A stretch of 64,000 bases of DNA, taken from positions 620,001 to 684,000 of the forward strand of contig KE546973.1 of the NCBI GenBank assembly GCA_000442125.1. The letters are read 5' to 3'. Below the pieces are notes generated by a model. That model was not told the DNA's origin, did no database searches, and saw only the letters and a program-made list of their open reading frames with translations. The DNA comes from Opeltia flavorubescens (lineage: Eukaryota; Ascomycota; Lecanoromycetes; Teloschistales; Teloschistaceae). The translations under genes and the position numbers were made by a program. Below, one piece after another: positions 23,418 through 36,175 of this stretch. Position 1 is the first letter of the stretch. Each line of letters opens with the position of its first letter.

Positions 23418-26400
23418 TCAATAGTCATCACTGTCTTCGGCCTCAATGAGCGCGCTCTTATCCTCCTCTTCGTCCTCACTTCCACTCGCCATAACCCAGT
23501 TCTTTTTCGGCGCCGCGGCAGCAGCTCTCCTCGCCGGACGCCTTGCCGCAGGTAAATCGTCGTCGTCATCATCATCATCGTCCATGATCTCGTTGGCGAC
23601 TTTCTCGACTTCATCTTCTTCTCCCTCACTGCTGTCATCATGCACCACCTTATTCTTCTTGGCTTGCTTCGCAGCGTACGCCTTCGCCGCCGGACTAAGA
23701 GGTAGCTTCTTTAGGGGTGCAGCCGAAGGTGCCTTCTTGACGGCGGCCGGTTTCTTGGCTACGGCTTTCGGAGCTGCAGGCTTGGTGACTTTGGGTATCT
23801 CGGTTTTAGGTGGCTTTGATGCGGCCTTTGAAGCTGTGTATTTAGGTGCTGCTGCCGCCAGTACTGCTTCAAACGAATCATCATCATCGTCACTCAGAAT
23901 TGTGTTCTTCGCCTTGATGACTGGCCCCTTCTTCGTGGTTGGTGGTGCTAGCTTGCTGTAATCCGTATCATCAGCCTCGACATCAATGTGCGTGGCCGAG
24001 ACAGACGACGGTTTCTTTGGCAGACCATGGCTGCTGCCAGGTCTTGATGTCGATGTATTGGAGAAAAGTGGGCGACTGTTTGAATCTGCCGATGTACCGT
24101 TGATGCCTTTGACCATCTTGCCAACATCGAATAGAAGATCATCACCATTATCATCTGAATCACTATCAAGGCCATAGCTGACAGGCTTGGTTGCAGCAGC
24201 CCGCGGTTTTCTTGCTGCTGGCTTGCGTACAATCTCATCGTCATCTTCTTCATCTTCTGAGATGATCTCTTTCGGCGGCAAGGTAGGCTTGCTGGCTGCT
24301 GCGGCAGCCTTGGTCTTCTGGAAGATTGGCGCAATGGGAGGCTCAGAAGTGGTGCCATCAGTACGACCTAAGCTCATCCACACGTCGTCATCGGCCTCCT
24401 GTTCAGGCCTAACTACTTCTGTTGCCTTCGCTGCTTTAGGTTTCGGCACTCTCGGCTTTGGTTGATTCGCTTTAGCCAAAGGTTCTGATAGGAGACCGCC
24501 CGGTTTAGGCTTAGGTGGCTTCGTGGCCGCAGTCTTCTTCGCCGGTTTCGAGCCACCAAAATCGGAGTCATCAGAACCATAAGCCATGCCTTTACGCTTC
24601 TTGGGACCGGCGGGACCGATCTGAAGTTTTCGCGATGCTCGCCGGCCCATTCTGTCAAGTTTCTTCTTTCTCTCGTCCTCATCCTTGAGCTGGAACCTCC
24701 ACTCATTGATGAAGTCATCGAGATCCGTTTTCCACAGGTCTTCTTTCGACTTCTTGAGAAGGTCATCGACCTCAAACTCCTTATCGCCTATCTGTTTGAG
24801 TAATTTGTCGACTCGTTCCTTAGTGAGTGACCAAAGAGGCATCTGTCAGGTTGTTAGGCTATCTCCTTAACTGATGGAGACGGAATACGTACGCCTAGAA
24901 GATAGTCGTACGAACTTGCTCCGGCCTCGATGTCCTCCTCGCTTTCTTCATCATCATCTGCAATGGGGGCAAGTTCGCCTTCCTTGATGGCATCAACAGC
25001 CTTGGCGATGGCCTTGAAGTTCTTCGCCTTGAGTTCTTTGACAAGCTCGGCCTTCTTTCTCTTGGATACGACCAGTTGCCCGTCAATGATCATCTTGATG
25101 AAGCGAGCCTGGTTCGTCATCTTCTCCAGCTCTCTGGTCATTTCAGATAACATATATGCCTATGATGATTAGCCATGCAATTGTGCGTTGGGGAGAACGA
25201 CTAGTCTACTCTACCTTTCTTCGTTCGTAGAACTTGATCCGGACGCCATAAAATTCCTTCAGGATATCCTCTACCGATGCATACTTGGTGATGCGACCTT
25301 CAGGATCGAATGCGACTAGGTTGGATGTAGCAACGGACTTGCTCAGCTTGAATTTCTCCTCCAAGCCCTCGTTTAGAGCAGCCTGCATATGCTTCTCTTC
25401 CATTCTGATGATAAAATGGACATCTTCGTGGGTATTGTAGTCATCGTAATCTTTGATGAACGAGGGAACCTTTTCTGCCTTGATAATCTCGACAATTCTG
25501 TTTTTGAAATCCTGAGTCCAAACACGGATAGGAAGTTCCGTGATCTCCACCTCGTTCGGCCCAGTCTGTCGTACTATACCACTGAATTTGTACCTATCTG
25601 GACCCATTGGGGTAACAGCACCTTTGAAGTAGCGGAACCATGGGGTCATCGTTTTAAGCGGCTGACCGTCCATCATGAGCTTGAGATTTTCCACAATATC
25701 TTCCGGATTGTAGTTCGGTATTGACGAGCTCCAGCCTGTTCCAATCCCGTCGGCACCGTTGATTAGGACCAAAGGCACGACAGGCACATACATCTCGGGC
25801 TCAATCATCTTTTCGTCGTCCGTGTTGTACGTTAGTAACGGTTCGTCAGAGGTGTTGAATACCCGCCTTGCAAAGGGTGAGAGCCGTGTGTAGATGTAAC
25901 GTGGACTAGCCGTGTCACTGCCTCCTTCGAGCCGGCTACCAAAGTTGCCACTGGGCTCCAGGCAGTTGACATTGTTCGACCCTACAAAAGTCTGCGCAAG
26001 ACCTACAATGGTTGACTGCAGGGAGGCTTCACCATGATGGTAGGCCGTCAACCCTAACACGGATCCTGCAAGCTCGACAACCTTCATATCCTTTCTGAGA
26101 TTCTTCTTTAAGCAAGTAAAGAGAACTTTGCGCTGCCCAGGTTTGAGACCGTCAACGACGGAAGGAATGGAGCGCATGTTGTCTGCCATGCTGAAAAGGA
26201 TGAGTTCCTTGTTCACAAAATCCGAATAGGAGATCTTGTGAGAAGAATGGTCTAGGTATGTACCCGGTTTGAACTGCCGTAGCCATTCTTTACGCTCATC
26301 TGCCATCTTCTTCGAGAACGCTAGCTCTATGAGCTTAGACTCGGTCTCCTGCATCACGTGGAACTCTTTGAGATGTCTATCAAGATCACGGAAGTAGACC

Positions 26401-28743
26401 TGGGCATCTTCGGTTGTGCTGGTACCCAATCCCTTGTAGTACTTATGCTCCCAACCGCGCTCATGCTTGTGATCTTCCTTGAATGCCTCATATTCCGGCA
26501 TTGTAAAGAAGGTCTGAGATTTCGAAGGATACTTGGGATTCCCTTTGTACACCTTTACGATGGGCGTAATGAACTCCAACAGGAACTCGGGTATCTTGAG
26601 CAGACTTGGGTACTGCACCTGAAGGAAATTGATGAGAAGGCCCTTTATATGACTACCGTCATGATCTTGATCAGTCATTATCATTAAATGACCATATCTC
26701 AAATTTTTGCGATCAGTATACTCCGTCTTGTGCTTCAGGCCGAGGAAATTCTTGATGTTTTGAATCTCTTGATTCTTGGAGATCTGGTCAACCGTAGCAT
26801 CCCTCACGTTCAGCAATTTTCCACGTAAAGGAAATACGCCGAACAAGTCTGCTGACACGACTGATCTTCCAGCGATGGCAAGACCCTTGGCTGAGTCTCC
26901 TTCAGTCAAGATGAGCGTGCATTTGTGGCCATCCTTGGTACCTGCTAAGTTTGCGTCTGTTAGCTTAGGATTGTCCATCCGATGTCGACGGTTGCCATCG
27001 CTCTTCTTGAGAATCTGATCAGCCTTCTGTTGGGCAAAATGCAGGATGTTGTTCACGACTTCCGTTTTGGCAATCTTCTTCATGAAATCATCGCTGACGG
27101 TGCATTTGCTTCCAAATTGCGTATGCTTCGTTGTCAACTGCTCCTTGGTTTGTGACGTAAATGCTGGGTTGACAATCTGACAATTGATGAATAGGAAAAT
27201 GTGGTTTCGGATCTGATTCGGTTTGAGTGCAGCTCCACCCTCCTTTTTGAGCTTCTTCTTGACGATCTCCATGAGTTTATTACAAATTTGATCTGCAATA
27301 TAATTGACATGCGTTCCTCCAGACGTTGTCGCGATCGAGTTGACAAAGGATACCTGTTGGAAGGATCCGTCCGACACCGCAAACCCAAGCTCCCAACGAG
27401 GATCGGGCTTATCGGTAAGGATGTCAGATGTATCATTAGCAGCCTCTTCGCCGCGCTCAATCTTGATGGCCTTGGTGTACATTTCCATATAACCCTTGAA
27501 ACCCTTCAATTTGATCCTCTCGCCGTTCAAATAGACCTTGATATCTTTCACAGTACCTGCGAGATCATAGACTCTTCGCTTGACCAGGTCTTCAAAATCG
27601 TCATCCATACCGCTCATCTTAAAGTACTTAAAATCCGGAGTAAAGGTCACTTTTGTGAAATCGTCTGTTTTGTTGGCCGTGATTGACGCCTTTCCCATTG
27701 TGCCCATGTTATTGGTCCATGTTTGCTTGTACCGGAGTTTCGTTTTCGAATCTGCCGTATCAAGCGCAAAAGAGGTGCTGAAGATGTTACACAACTTCGC
27801 CCCATATCCATTGCGGCCGCCTGTGACTTTCTCTGCGTCATCATCATAGTTGGAGGACGTAAGTAGATGGCCAAAAATCATCTCGGGGATATAGATTTTC
27901 TCTTTGTCATGGATTTCTATTGGGATGCCCCGCCCGTTGTTCCATACGCTCACCTCCCCCTTTTCGCGGTCGACTGTGACCTTGATCGTATCCATATTCT
28001 TGTCTCGCTGTTTGTTGTCGGCAGCGTTCACTAAAATTTCGTCTAAAATCTTATAGAGACCGGGTACAAAACTGATTTCGCGCATCTCCATCGACTCTTT
28101 CTGGCTATTGTACACCCACATTTGCTTTTCGCTCCTCTCCGCAGAACCAATGTAGGTATCAGGACGTTTGATGATGTGTTCCAATTGAGTGAGCTAATCA
28201 ACGGTAAGCAGGGTTGATCATACGAGGGAGTAGACGCTGAGTGGTTGCCTTTTGATATGTGTCTGTAGATTTTGACCCTTTTTTGGGCTTTGGGTCCTCA
28301 GCGCCATCAAAGCTCATAGCTTCATTCTGGACCTCCTGGAGAGGCTTTGCCGCCTTTTTCTTTGGGACAGGGGCCTTCTTCTGCTTCTTTGCGCTAGGTG
28401 GTGTGACAGAAAGAAGTGAATCGCCATGCGTCGAGGGATCAGCATCCGAAATTTCATCTTCCGAGTCTGGCTTAGGGCGCTTCTTTGATACTGCGGTCTT
28501 CTTCGGTTTCAGAGTGGTCTGCGACATCTTAGGTGGAGCTGCTTTAATTGCTGCTGCACCTTTCTTGACGGTAGGTTTGGCTTTCGTCGGTGCTTTCTAA
28601 GGTGAAATGTGAGCTCTGACATTAAGGAGGGCAGTACGTCTCTTATTAAAGGAAGAAGAGATATGTTCACGTACAATTGGCTCCGGCACGAAGCCGTCCG
28701 AATCGTCAACATCGAAGACTGAATCATCCATTAGAGAGTCCAT
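23418..28743 (-). CDS. TOP2: DNA topoisomerase II
   Basis: The type IIA enzyme that passes one DNA duplex through another with ATP; nuclear, essential for chromosome segregation. Five exons: 28675-28743, 28249-28596, 25215-28193, 24893-25159 and 23418-24842, giving 1695 aa. The GHKL ATPase begins at 'LEHIIKRPDTYIG', with 'DEILVNAADN' (Glu191 and Asn195) and 'GRNGYGAKL'. The TOPRIM motifs are 'LTEGDSAKGLA' (Glu570) and 'MTDQDHDGSH' (Asp647-Asp651). The catalytic Tyr is Tyr905 in 'SPRYIYTRLSPF'. The tail of about 470 residues is a disordered Lys/Ala/Asp-rich region with acidic repeats, typical of fungal Top2. The first 140 residues are also basic and disordered. Intron 2 begins with GC rather than GT (listed separately). 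The stop seen directly after residue 139 in the genomic frame lies inside that intron. Confidence 0.97.
28194..28248 (-). other. GC-AG intron of TOP2
   Basis: The conserved Top2 join 'TYQK/LTQLEH' needs removal of 55 nt that start GCAACC and end GATTAG. No GT donor in the neighbourhood gives the right frame. The exon side of the donor is AAAAG, as expected for the GC class. The other three TOP2 introns are GT-AG. Confidence 0.8.
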
Positions 28744-29111
28744 GCTGGGCGAAGGTCACGCTCAAGGTAATGATCTGATAGTCGCAATCAGTATGAATCA
28801 GAGGAATCAGTGATTTTATCTCTCGTCCGGCATGGTAGGCAGCAAAGCAGATGTAGTCTGCCTTATAGGCTGTAAGAGTTGGAGGACTGTAAATAAACAC
28901 GCGCTTATGCGTTGCACATTTAGCGCGTCTGCAGCGGATACAAGTGGTTAGCGGCTGTGTGTATATCCTATTATCAACAGCAACGCCAATCTGATAAATG
29001 GAGGTTGGTCGAAATCTATACACTTTTCCGTCTCACACTTATCAGCCAGTGCATCAGATAATCAGATCTGTCATTGCGTTTCTCATTGAAATACGTAGAT
29101 GTTTTCCTCAG
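28744..29111. promoter_or_regulatory. TOP2 upstream region with MCB-like elements
   Basis: 368 bp between the TOP2 start and the MFS transporter stop. Two near-matches to the MluI cell-cycle box (ACGCGT) sit close together: ACGCGC at 28899-28904 and GCGCGT at 28923-28928, the latter within TTTAGCGCG, an E2F/MBF-like context. TOP2 is S/G2-expressed in yeasts, so the location is sensible, but neither site is an exact consensus. Confidence 0.3.
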
Positions 29112-31323
29112 TTACATCCGATGGACACTATCATTCTTGGTCCAAATTCTAAAAGTCTTACCATGGAACCAAAAAACAATTCCAAAGAGACACCAGACCG
29201 TGATCAGTGTCATATTCGTCATGATCTAAGTCAACTCCGGAGTTAGTATTTCTTCATGGAATGAACGGAAGAAGTGGGTACACGTCTCAGGACTCATAAG
29301 ACACTTTGTTTGGGGAAATCATCACCCGGAAAATTACTTACCGGGTCAATGAATCCGCTCTTCATTATCCAAGGTGTTATAAATTTAGAAAATCCATAAC
29401 CCCAAACGTTCTTGTTCACCGTTACGGCAACAAAGATTGAACCAGAGACCGGCTTGTACGAGTCAACGGCATACGTGGAGGTTATGGCAGGTAGAGCTGC
29501 AACTTGGATACCAGCGCAGGTATACCCAATGATGACAATAACCTATGAATTTTCAAGTTAGCATATGCAATACTTCACACTCAAGGTGTCAAATCAAGCG
29601 ATCGGTGTCTGAGTGTGCCAACCGATTGAACGAATCATCGGATTGTGATAATTCGGATCATACCTTCCAACTCCACTGATGTTCATATCCAAATGCCACA
29701 ATGAAGTTTCCCAGGATCATAATTAATACATAAGGGATCATCGTCGGCAACCTCATCTCCGGTTCTCTGACACCTTTGTTGCGCTTTGTAAGCTGCATAC
29801 TAATCCAGTCGCTCAGTGGTCCTGCAGTTGCAAGCCCTATGAGACCTCCAACAAAAGCAGCGAAATTGGTGAACCCCACCGCTACGAGCGAGAAATTGTA
29901 TGGCGGCGCTGCGAAGACTTCGGATTGCGTAAGGTTTATTGTCAGCAGGGCAGAAGAGCTCCACGAAACGACGAAAGCCGCAAGCTCGACTATAGGGAAA
30001 GCGAAGAGCTTCCATGGGATCCAAATATCCAGTAAAATGCTTTTTAATGGATTAGGTCCTGGGAAGTAGAAGCCAAATTGCGCCTTGCTTGGGTAGCCTT
30101 TGCCCAGCCATGGGTCCTGAGCTCTGGTTGCTGAAGGACTTAGGTCTCTCGGTTCGCTGTCCGTTCTCACTTCTTCAATGCCGCTCTCGCCCTCCTTACC
30201 AGGGCTCTGGCGTTTCTCTGAGGCCTGTACATCGCTCGTGGCAACTCCGCCACTCAAGCCTTTCGGATGTGCACGGTCCCATTTGGTTTCTGGAAAACCG
30301 AAGACAAGCATTACAAGTGTGGTTGCCAGCATCGCAACATTAAGCCACCAGAAACTCCTCCAACCAGCATACTGTGCCATAGGGCCAGCTATGATAGGTC
30401 CAATCTGCCCCAAACCTCAGCATGACAGCGATAAAGTGGTGAATGAGCTAATCCTACCATGAGCGCGCCATAATAGAAGAGGAAATAGATTGTATTATGG
30501 GTTCCTCGTGTATGTAGAAACATCATATCCGCAATCACGTTTGGTTGGATTGTCTAAGAGTTGATCAATCAATCAGTCATGCTGTCTGCTCAATTCAGCA
30601 GAGAGACCTACCTCTCCCGGACCTGCAGCTATTCCATTCAGGACGCAAGCGCCATAAAAGCTGTTATACGACTGAGCTCGGGCTCTCCAAATAGAGCTAG
30701 CTAAGCATATTGTGGTTGAGGCGATATACACCGGACGCCGACCGAACGATGTACTCAACGGAACCCTGAGAGACCAGGATATCAGACGTGATTCGCCTCA
30801 TTCAGATTGACTAGAAAGCGGTACCATATAAAGTTGCTGAACCCCAATACCAAGATAGCAATGCCAGTGAATTGCACAACATCGGCCAGATTAGAGTCGA
30901 ATTCTTCGATCAGCGCAGGAAAGGTGGGACCTATTGCAAGAGGACCCATCGCTTGCAAGAAGGTGACTGCTGTAGCACAGGTCAAAGTGGAGAATTTCCA
31001 GAACGGACTCCAATTCTGCAGGCCATTGGCAGAGAATCAGACTCATGCAATTTACCGCAAACATGATTGATTGATAATTCTTACCAGAGGATCATGCGGG
31101 TCATCGCTCGGCTGAGGAACGAGTACTCGATCAGACGAAGTAGCAGCCTTGACGAAGCCATGATTTCCACTATCGACCATAACCTCCGTACCCGGTACAA
31201 TTTGTACATTGAGCTCTTGCTCGAGCTGATGAACTTTCTAGACTTGGCAATAAGCTATCCATTCGTGTTGCTACTGGTATCTTGGAACCACCGGCTTACG
31301 CTATCCCCATATCCCACCTCCAT
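29112..31323 (-). CDS. MFS transporter (fungal DHA1 type)
   Basis: Eight exons: 31300-31323, 31085-31237, 30825-31015, 30612-30765, 30458-30553, 29664-30404, 29342-29542 and 29112-29225, all with GT-AG introns and consistent phases, giving 557 aa. The N-terminus ('KVHQLEQELNVQIVPGTEVM') and 'DDPHDPLNWSPFWK' before TM1 are hallmarks of a large Pezizomycotina MFS group. The A-loop is 'WVPLSTSFGRRPVYI'. TM5 holds 'GPIIAGPMAQYAGWRSFWWL'. A long central cytosolic loop of about 90 polar residues separates TM6 and TM7. 'SDWISMQLTKRNKGVREPE' matches the loop after TM8. Twelve membrane helices are likely, at the plasma membrane or vacuole. The substrate is unknown; such carriers export drugs or metabolites, but no biosynthetic cluster is adjacent. 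The first exon is only 24 nt. Confidence 0.9.
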
Positions 31324-32060
31324 TTTGGCGGAGAAGCGTCGGGAGCAGTTTTGAATCGAGTAAAGAAGAGCTCCAGGCAGCTATGACAGCTGCGTTAAGC
31401 TGTAGTATTCCCCGTAATTGACTGAAGTGCAGTACTGGAATCCAGGGAGTTTGTGACCAAGGCACCAGTCTGGAAAAGCATTGTCCAAAATGCTTGTGGA
31501 ACTGCCGTCCAGCTCTTGTATGACGAGCCCAGGCAGGAACGGCAAGTCGTTATCGGGTACATAGTTGAAGGGCTGAGAGCTGATACTGGTCAATTGGACT
31601 GATTGGGGATAGATTCGGGCAATGAAAGCTGACACGATCCGGGCTGCAGTGAAAGCACGACGCTCGCAGGACGGACGCATGCCAGTGGCCGGCACGGGCC
31701 AGACATCCCCAGCAAGTAATGTGATCAACATGCATGCAAATCATAATAGGAAATGAAATAGATTAGAAAGGATGAGCGGTGGAATCCTACCATACTGTGC
31801 ATGGGGGGCAGATCGACCCGAGCCAGAAAAGAGGGGTCATACTCGAGGTGTGGTGGCTGCGTGACAAGTGACCAGGGTTATGGGTGAGAAAATAATGGCT
31901 TTGGGTATCAACGGTTTCTTACTTCTAACCTAGCCCCAAATTCCGCTCCTGTCATGGTATTTTACAGAGTAACGCAAAAGCAAACAAGATATATGACAAG
32001 GAATTGAAGAATCCGTGACTCCATTTCCATCTTCGGAACTCATAAAAGGCATCCCCTTTA
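31324..32060. other. Intergenic: MFS transporter promoter region
   Basis: 737 bp upstream of the MFS gene and downstream of the RabGAP gene. A minus-strand frame at 31381-31731 lacks an ATG context and splice partners. No gene, repeat or clear motif was seen. Confidence 0.4.
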
Positions 32061-35000
32061 TCATCCTGCCTTTTGGCCATCGCCGTTTGCTGCTGGATTG
32101 GACGCTGTCCGCTGGCCCCAGCCGCTGAAAAAGCCACGACTAGACGAACCGGGCGTAGTCACCTTGACGTACTGTTGGCCTGCATGCGTTGCCGAAGCTC
32201 GAGACGAGGTGGATGATGGGACATCTCGCGCAATACAAGGTTCACTAGGTCTCGGACGGTGCCCATTGATTGGCGGCGAAGGACCTGCACTCCCCATGAT
32301 TCTCTTGAACGAGTCTAGCTTTCCCTTGACCTCTTCCAGCTCCTGCCGCGCAACTGCCTCTGCCGTCTTTGCGTTCACCAGCTCAAGCAGGAGCGCTTCG
32401 TCTGCTAGCGGTTTGTGGTCTTCGGTAGCCAGTACAGCTTGCAGTCCAAGGCTGCTGCTGCGCTTCGAGAAACTTGGAACAGGCGCCGTCAGCGAAGGTA
32501 CAGATCCAGTTCTCCCGAGTTTAAAGTCACGCAAGCCGCCAGTGGCTGATGGTCGCCGTTCGGAATTTTCAAATGTCGTATGAACGTCCGTGGAGCTATC
32601 GACTCGGGAAAGCCTGCGACTTCTCATCTCTTCGATCGTCTTTTCTAGCTTTTGCTTCTCCTTCTGGCTCTCTTGCATTCGGGCCCTGACTTCTCGAAAC
32701 TGCTCCAGAGCACGCGCCTTTTCATTTTCCTGATCGGCGAGTTGACGCATCAGATCTGCTGATCGAGTGGCCTCAATCTCGTACTGATCTTTCCAGATTT
32801 TAATATCTTCTCGTAATTCGTACTTAGTCTGAACGATTGACGAGCGCTTGACGGTTGATGCTTCAAACCGATCCTCAAGCTCCGAGAGCCCTACGTGACC
32901 TGCAATCATAGGGGTCGCTGTATCGATTGGTGAAGTGTCTTCCTGGTGGACGGCAGCCCCAACGTCTGCGTTCACAGCCGATGGTGTTCCTGTTGGTTCT
33001 CTTGTCATTTGGAGGAACCGACAGACCACTGCACGGTCTTCTTCGCGTTCTTCTCGTTCTCTTTGAAGTTCGCCGGCCAACAGGCTATGTTCTCGTTGCA
33101 TATCACTCAGTGCGGTGAGAAGGTCTTCGATCTGGCCGTGTAAGTCTTTATCAGAATGTGACATGATTGAGAGCGATGGAGCGGTGATTGATGGTGGTTG
33201 CGCAGCTTTTATATTGGTAGAATCCCTCGATGGATTCCGTGACATCGCTGTCGCCTCGGTGGATGCCTTTGTTGATTGGCTTTCTGCCGTCTCAACGGAA
33301 TTCAACGTGGAAGTCATGCTCTGTTTTGACGGTGTTCGACGCAAAAAGCTGGAAGGTCTGGACACCGTTGAAACTGCGAGGCTTGAGGTTGGAGAAGTCA
33401 CTTTCGCAGCCGAGCTTGATCCTGTCCAGAATCTCCCCAAGAACCCAGAAGCAGCCGCTTGTACACTAGGAGCATTACCAATTTTTGTAGTGGAATCACC
33501 AAGTTGTGTGTCCTTGAATGATTTTTCCAACGCTTCAAGGCCTTCCCTCGTTACTAGTCCTGTAAGACCGACGAAATCATTGACAAGATCATCGGCATTA
33601 CAGCTATAGGTATCCCAAAGCTCTCTTGACAGCAGCAGATGCATAACATCCTCGAACTCTGTGCATGCTTTGATCTTCTTATCGTTTCTTCGCATCAGTG
33701 ATAGAGCAACCCTCATTAATGTCTCCGAAGCACCTTCGGTAAGAATGACGTCGTAGATCCGTAAGAGCATTGGCAGCGGACATGTGACTGCGAAGAATGA
33801 GAGAAACCACTGTGAGACATATAAAGGTTCGACCTGTAGACTTTCGAGATGTGCGTGGAGTGTTGGTAGGTGTCGCCTCAGTAAATTCTGGAATTGATAT
33901 ATGCGGAGGTGCAAGCCTGAAAGGTCGGGTAAGAAGCATGAACGAAGATCGTAGTGCTCCATCAAGCTGTGTCCAGTCAGTGAAGCCTACCAGGGTCGTC
34001 AACACACGCTTACCGGACCAAGACACAGAAAGCTTCTTTGTCGGCCAGATGCATCAGCAATGGTCCGACAACAAACCCCAATCCCTGGCAGTACCCGATT
34101 TTCTGGTCATATATGCTGAAAGCTCTCAGAACCTTTGCTAGCATCTGTTGACCTTCACCAGTAGGGTCTTTGAACATATCGACGTTGGGAAAACTGCGAC
34201 CGATGTCTTTTCCGATCAAAGTTTCGTAGGGACTTGTCTCCGTGGAGAGCCTATCATATTCATCTTCAAGTAGCCGATCCCGTGCCCCCGCTATGCTACT
34301 CCAAACCACACCTCTCAGGGGTGGCGGAATCCCGGCTCTAATTTTGTTGGATGTCAGAGTTGGGAGTCGCTGGGCTGTGTGGGAATAATTAGAGACCAAG
34401 GCAGCCCAAAATTCGAGTTCGGTCATAGGCGGAGGCTCAGGAAGTACGGAATATCGAAGAGATGGCCTGACAGGTTCGTTGACAAGTTTCTTAAGCTTTT
34501 GAATAGACGGCGGACGAGATTTAGTCCTGTCACGAGTGGTCCTGGATATAGCTGCTTTAGGGTCTGTAGCGAGGGCATTGTTTTCCTGTTCAAGGCGGGC
34601 AAGAAGAAAGGCAGTCGACTGGGGACTATTAGTTTTGGCTCAAAATATAACAAGATGGAATTAGGGGTCATGTTACCTCGTCAGAACCCTCGTCCCGCGG
34701 CGCCGCTTCTTCAGCTCTAGCCAGCTCCTCCCAATCAACATGAGTACTGCTCGAGGATGAAAGCGTACCGGAACTGTCACTTCGTGATCGAAATGAATCC
34801 GGCCGCTGCATTGGATATCCTTCTTCCTCTGCAATGCTTGGCATGGAGATTGTGGACATTCGATGTGACCGATGAAAGAGTTTCACTTCGGCTTCCAGAA
34901 TATGAGTATCTAGATCGTTATTTGTGGGAGTCTCTTGTGATTCGAAAGCGGAGTTATTAGAAACATGCTGATCTGCAGTCGCTTCATCTGTTCCATCAGC

Positions 35001-35249
35001 CGTAGAAGCTTCGATCGGGGAGTCTTCGACCGCACAATCCTCCAGTGGCATGATGGTTGAGTCGGAAAGCCGGATTGTGACCATGGAATCAGTACATGAC
35101 GAGCGTTGAATAGGAGCTTCGGCTGCTTGGAGGAGCTCGTCGTTCGGCATAGTCGAGTCGGCCGTGACCGCGGGGGCTGTTGACGAACCCTCCGTACAGT
35201 GGTCTGGTGTTGTTTCAGTCCCTAAAGTCGACACGCTTGGATAAGACAT
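32061..35249 (-). CDS. TBC-domain RabGAP (Gyp5/EVI5-like)
   Basis: Exons 34677-35249, 34014-34618 and 32061-33966 (introns 58 and 47 nt) give 1027 aa. The start is the ATG at 35249 (MSYPSVST). Residues 1-190 are acidic and disordered. A helix 'STAFLLARLEQENNALATDP' precedes the TBC domain (about residues 265-470), whose dual fingers are intact: the Arg finger in 'LIGKDIGRSFP' and the Gln finger in 'IGYCQGLGF'. 'VSQWFLSFFAVTCPLPMLLR' and 'RIYDVILTEGASETLMRVAL' complete it. The C-terminal half has Ser-rich linkers and two coiled coils (near residues 640-690 and 740-820), as in Gyp5, Gyl1 and EVI5, which accelerate GTP hydrolysis by Ypt1/Sec4-type Rabs in ER-Golgi and polarised exocytosis. Which Rab it acts on is not shown by the sequence. 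Confidence 0.92.
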
Positions 35250-36175
35250 TGTTAGGCACACGGGCCGTTACTGCTCCTTCAAGGGTGTGGTGGTTGATGA
35301 CGATGTAATGAACGTGTGTAGGTGAAAATGAATGGCTGGGAAACCACCAAATGACGCAGCAAAGGAATGTAGCTGGTCAGTTGAATGCTTCCCCAAGTCT
35401 CACAGGGACCTGCTCCTGTAGAATTAATGAATGACTTAACGAGCGTGGGGTTGGTAAAGACCAACGGAGAGTGGGTGAGGCAGAGCTTCACAAGTTGGTT
35501 TCACAGTTAAAGGGGCTCGAGGGGTTCCGAAACTCGTAGGGCTGAGGTGGCATTTCTTGTTCTTCTAGGGAGTCTCGGAGTAAATAACCAACGAAGATCG
35601 ATCATCCACTCAATTGAACTTCAATTTCGACGATTAATTCCAAGGCACCTTTTGTTATTTAGGTAGGATAGATGCAACTGCTCTCAGGTACATTTACCAG
35701 CGCCAGTATATTCTGCCGCATCTTTGAGACGCGACTTCCTCCACCCGATACATAGATTGCTTTATCGACACTAAGAGGACAGAAAAAACTTCTTTAACGA
35801 CAAAATACTCATGTGAATTTCCAATCCAACTGATTTTCTTCTAAGTATCATTGTTTATCTGTGCTTCCACTTTTTCTTCCACTTAGGTGAAGTCGAAAGC
35901 ATGAATGCTAGGAATGTCTGTAGCATAAGAGACCATGCATATTTCTCTGCACGTTAACAGGTCTTAAAAACGTGCATGATGACGTTTGGCTCAGTAATCG
36001 AGGTGCCGTAAATTTCTGCTTGGTAATTCTTGCGGTCTATCTTGTGTTATGATATTATATAGTCGATGTGTATTTTTGTGTGTCTTCAAAACTCCTAAAA
36101 GGCACTTGTCTTATTGGTATCTTGATATAATATACTAATCAACCAGTTAAAGATCGATATCAGAAAATTTTCATA
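35250..36175. promoter_or_regulatory. Shared divergent promoter, RabGAP / reductase
   Basis: 926 bp between the RabGAP start and the reductase start. The half nearest the reductase is AT-rich with TATA-like stretches near 36053-36060 and 36126-36134 and a pyrimidine-rich part around 35860-35885. No gene was recognised. Confidence 0.4.

Noticed and set aside
23446-23961. Plus-strand frame of 171 codons rich in Ser, Ala and Leu
   Set aside because: It is the antisense shadow of the Asp/Lys/Ala-rich TOP2 tail.
28198-28200. Stop codon splitting TOP2 after residue 139
   Set aside because: It is inside the 55-nt GC-AG intron; the conserved YQK/LTQLEH join proves removal.
33115-33609. Plus-strand frame inside the RabGAP gene
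   Set aside because: Antisense to a continuous coding exon with a clear family match; no motif of its own.
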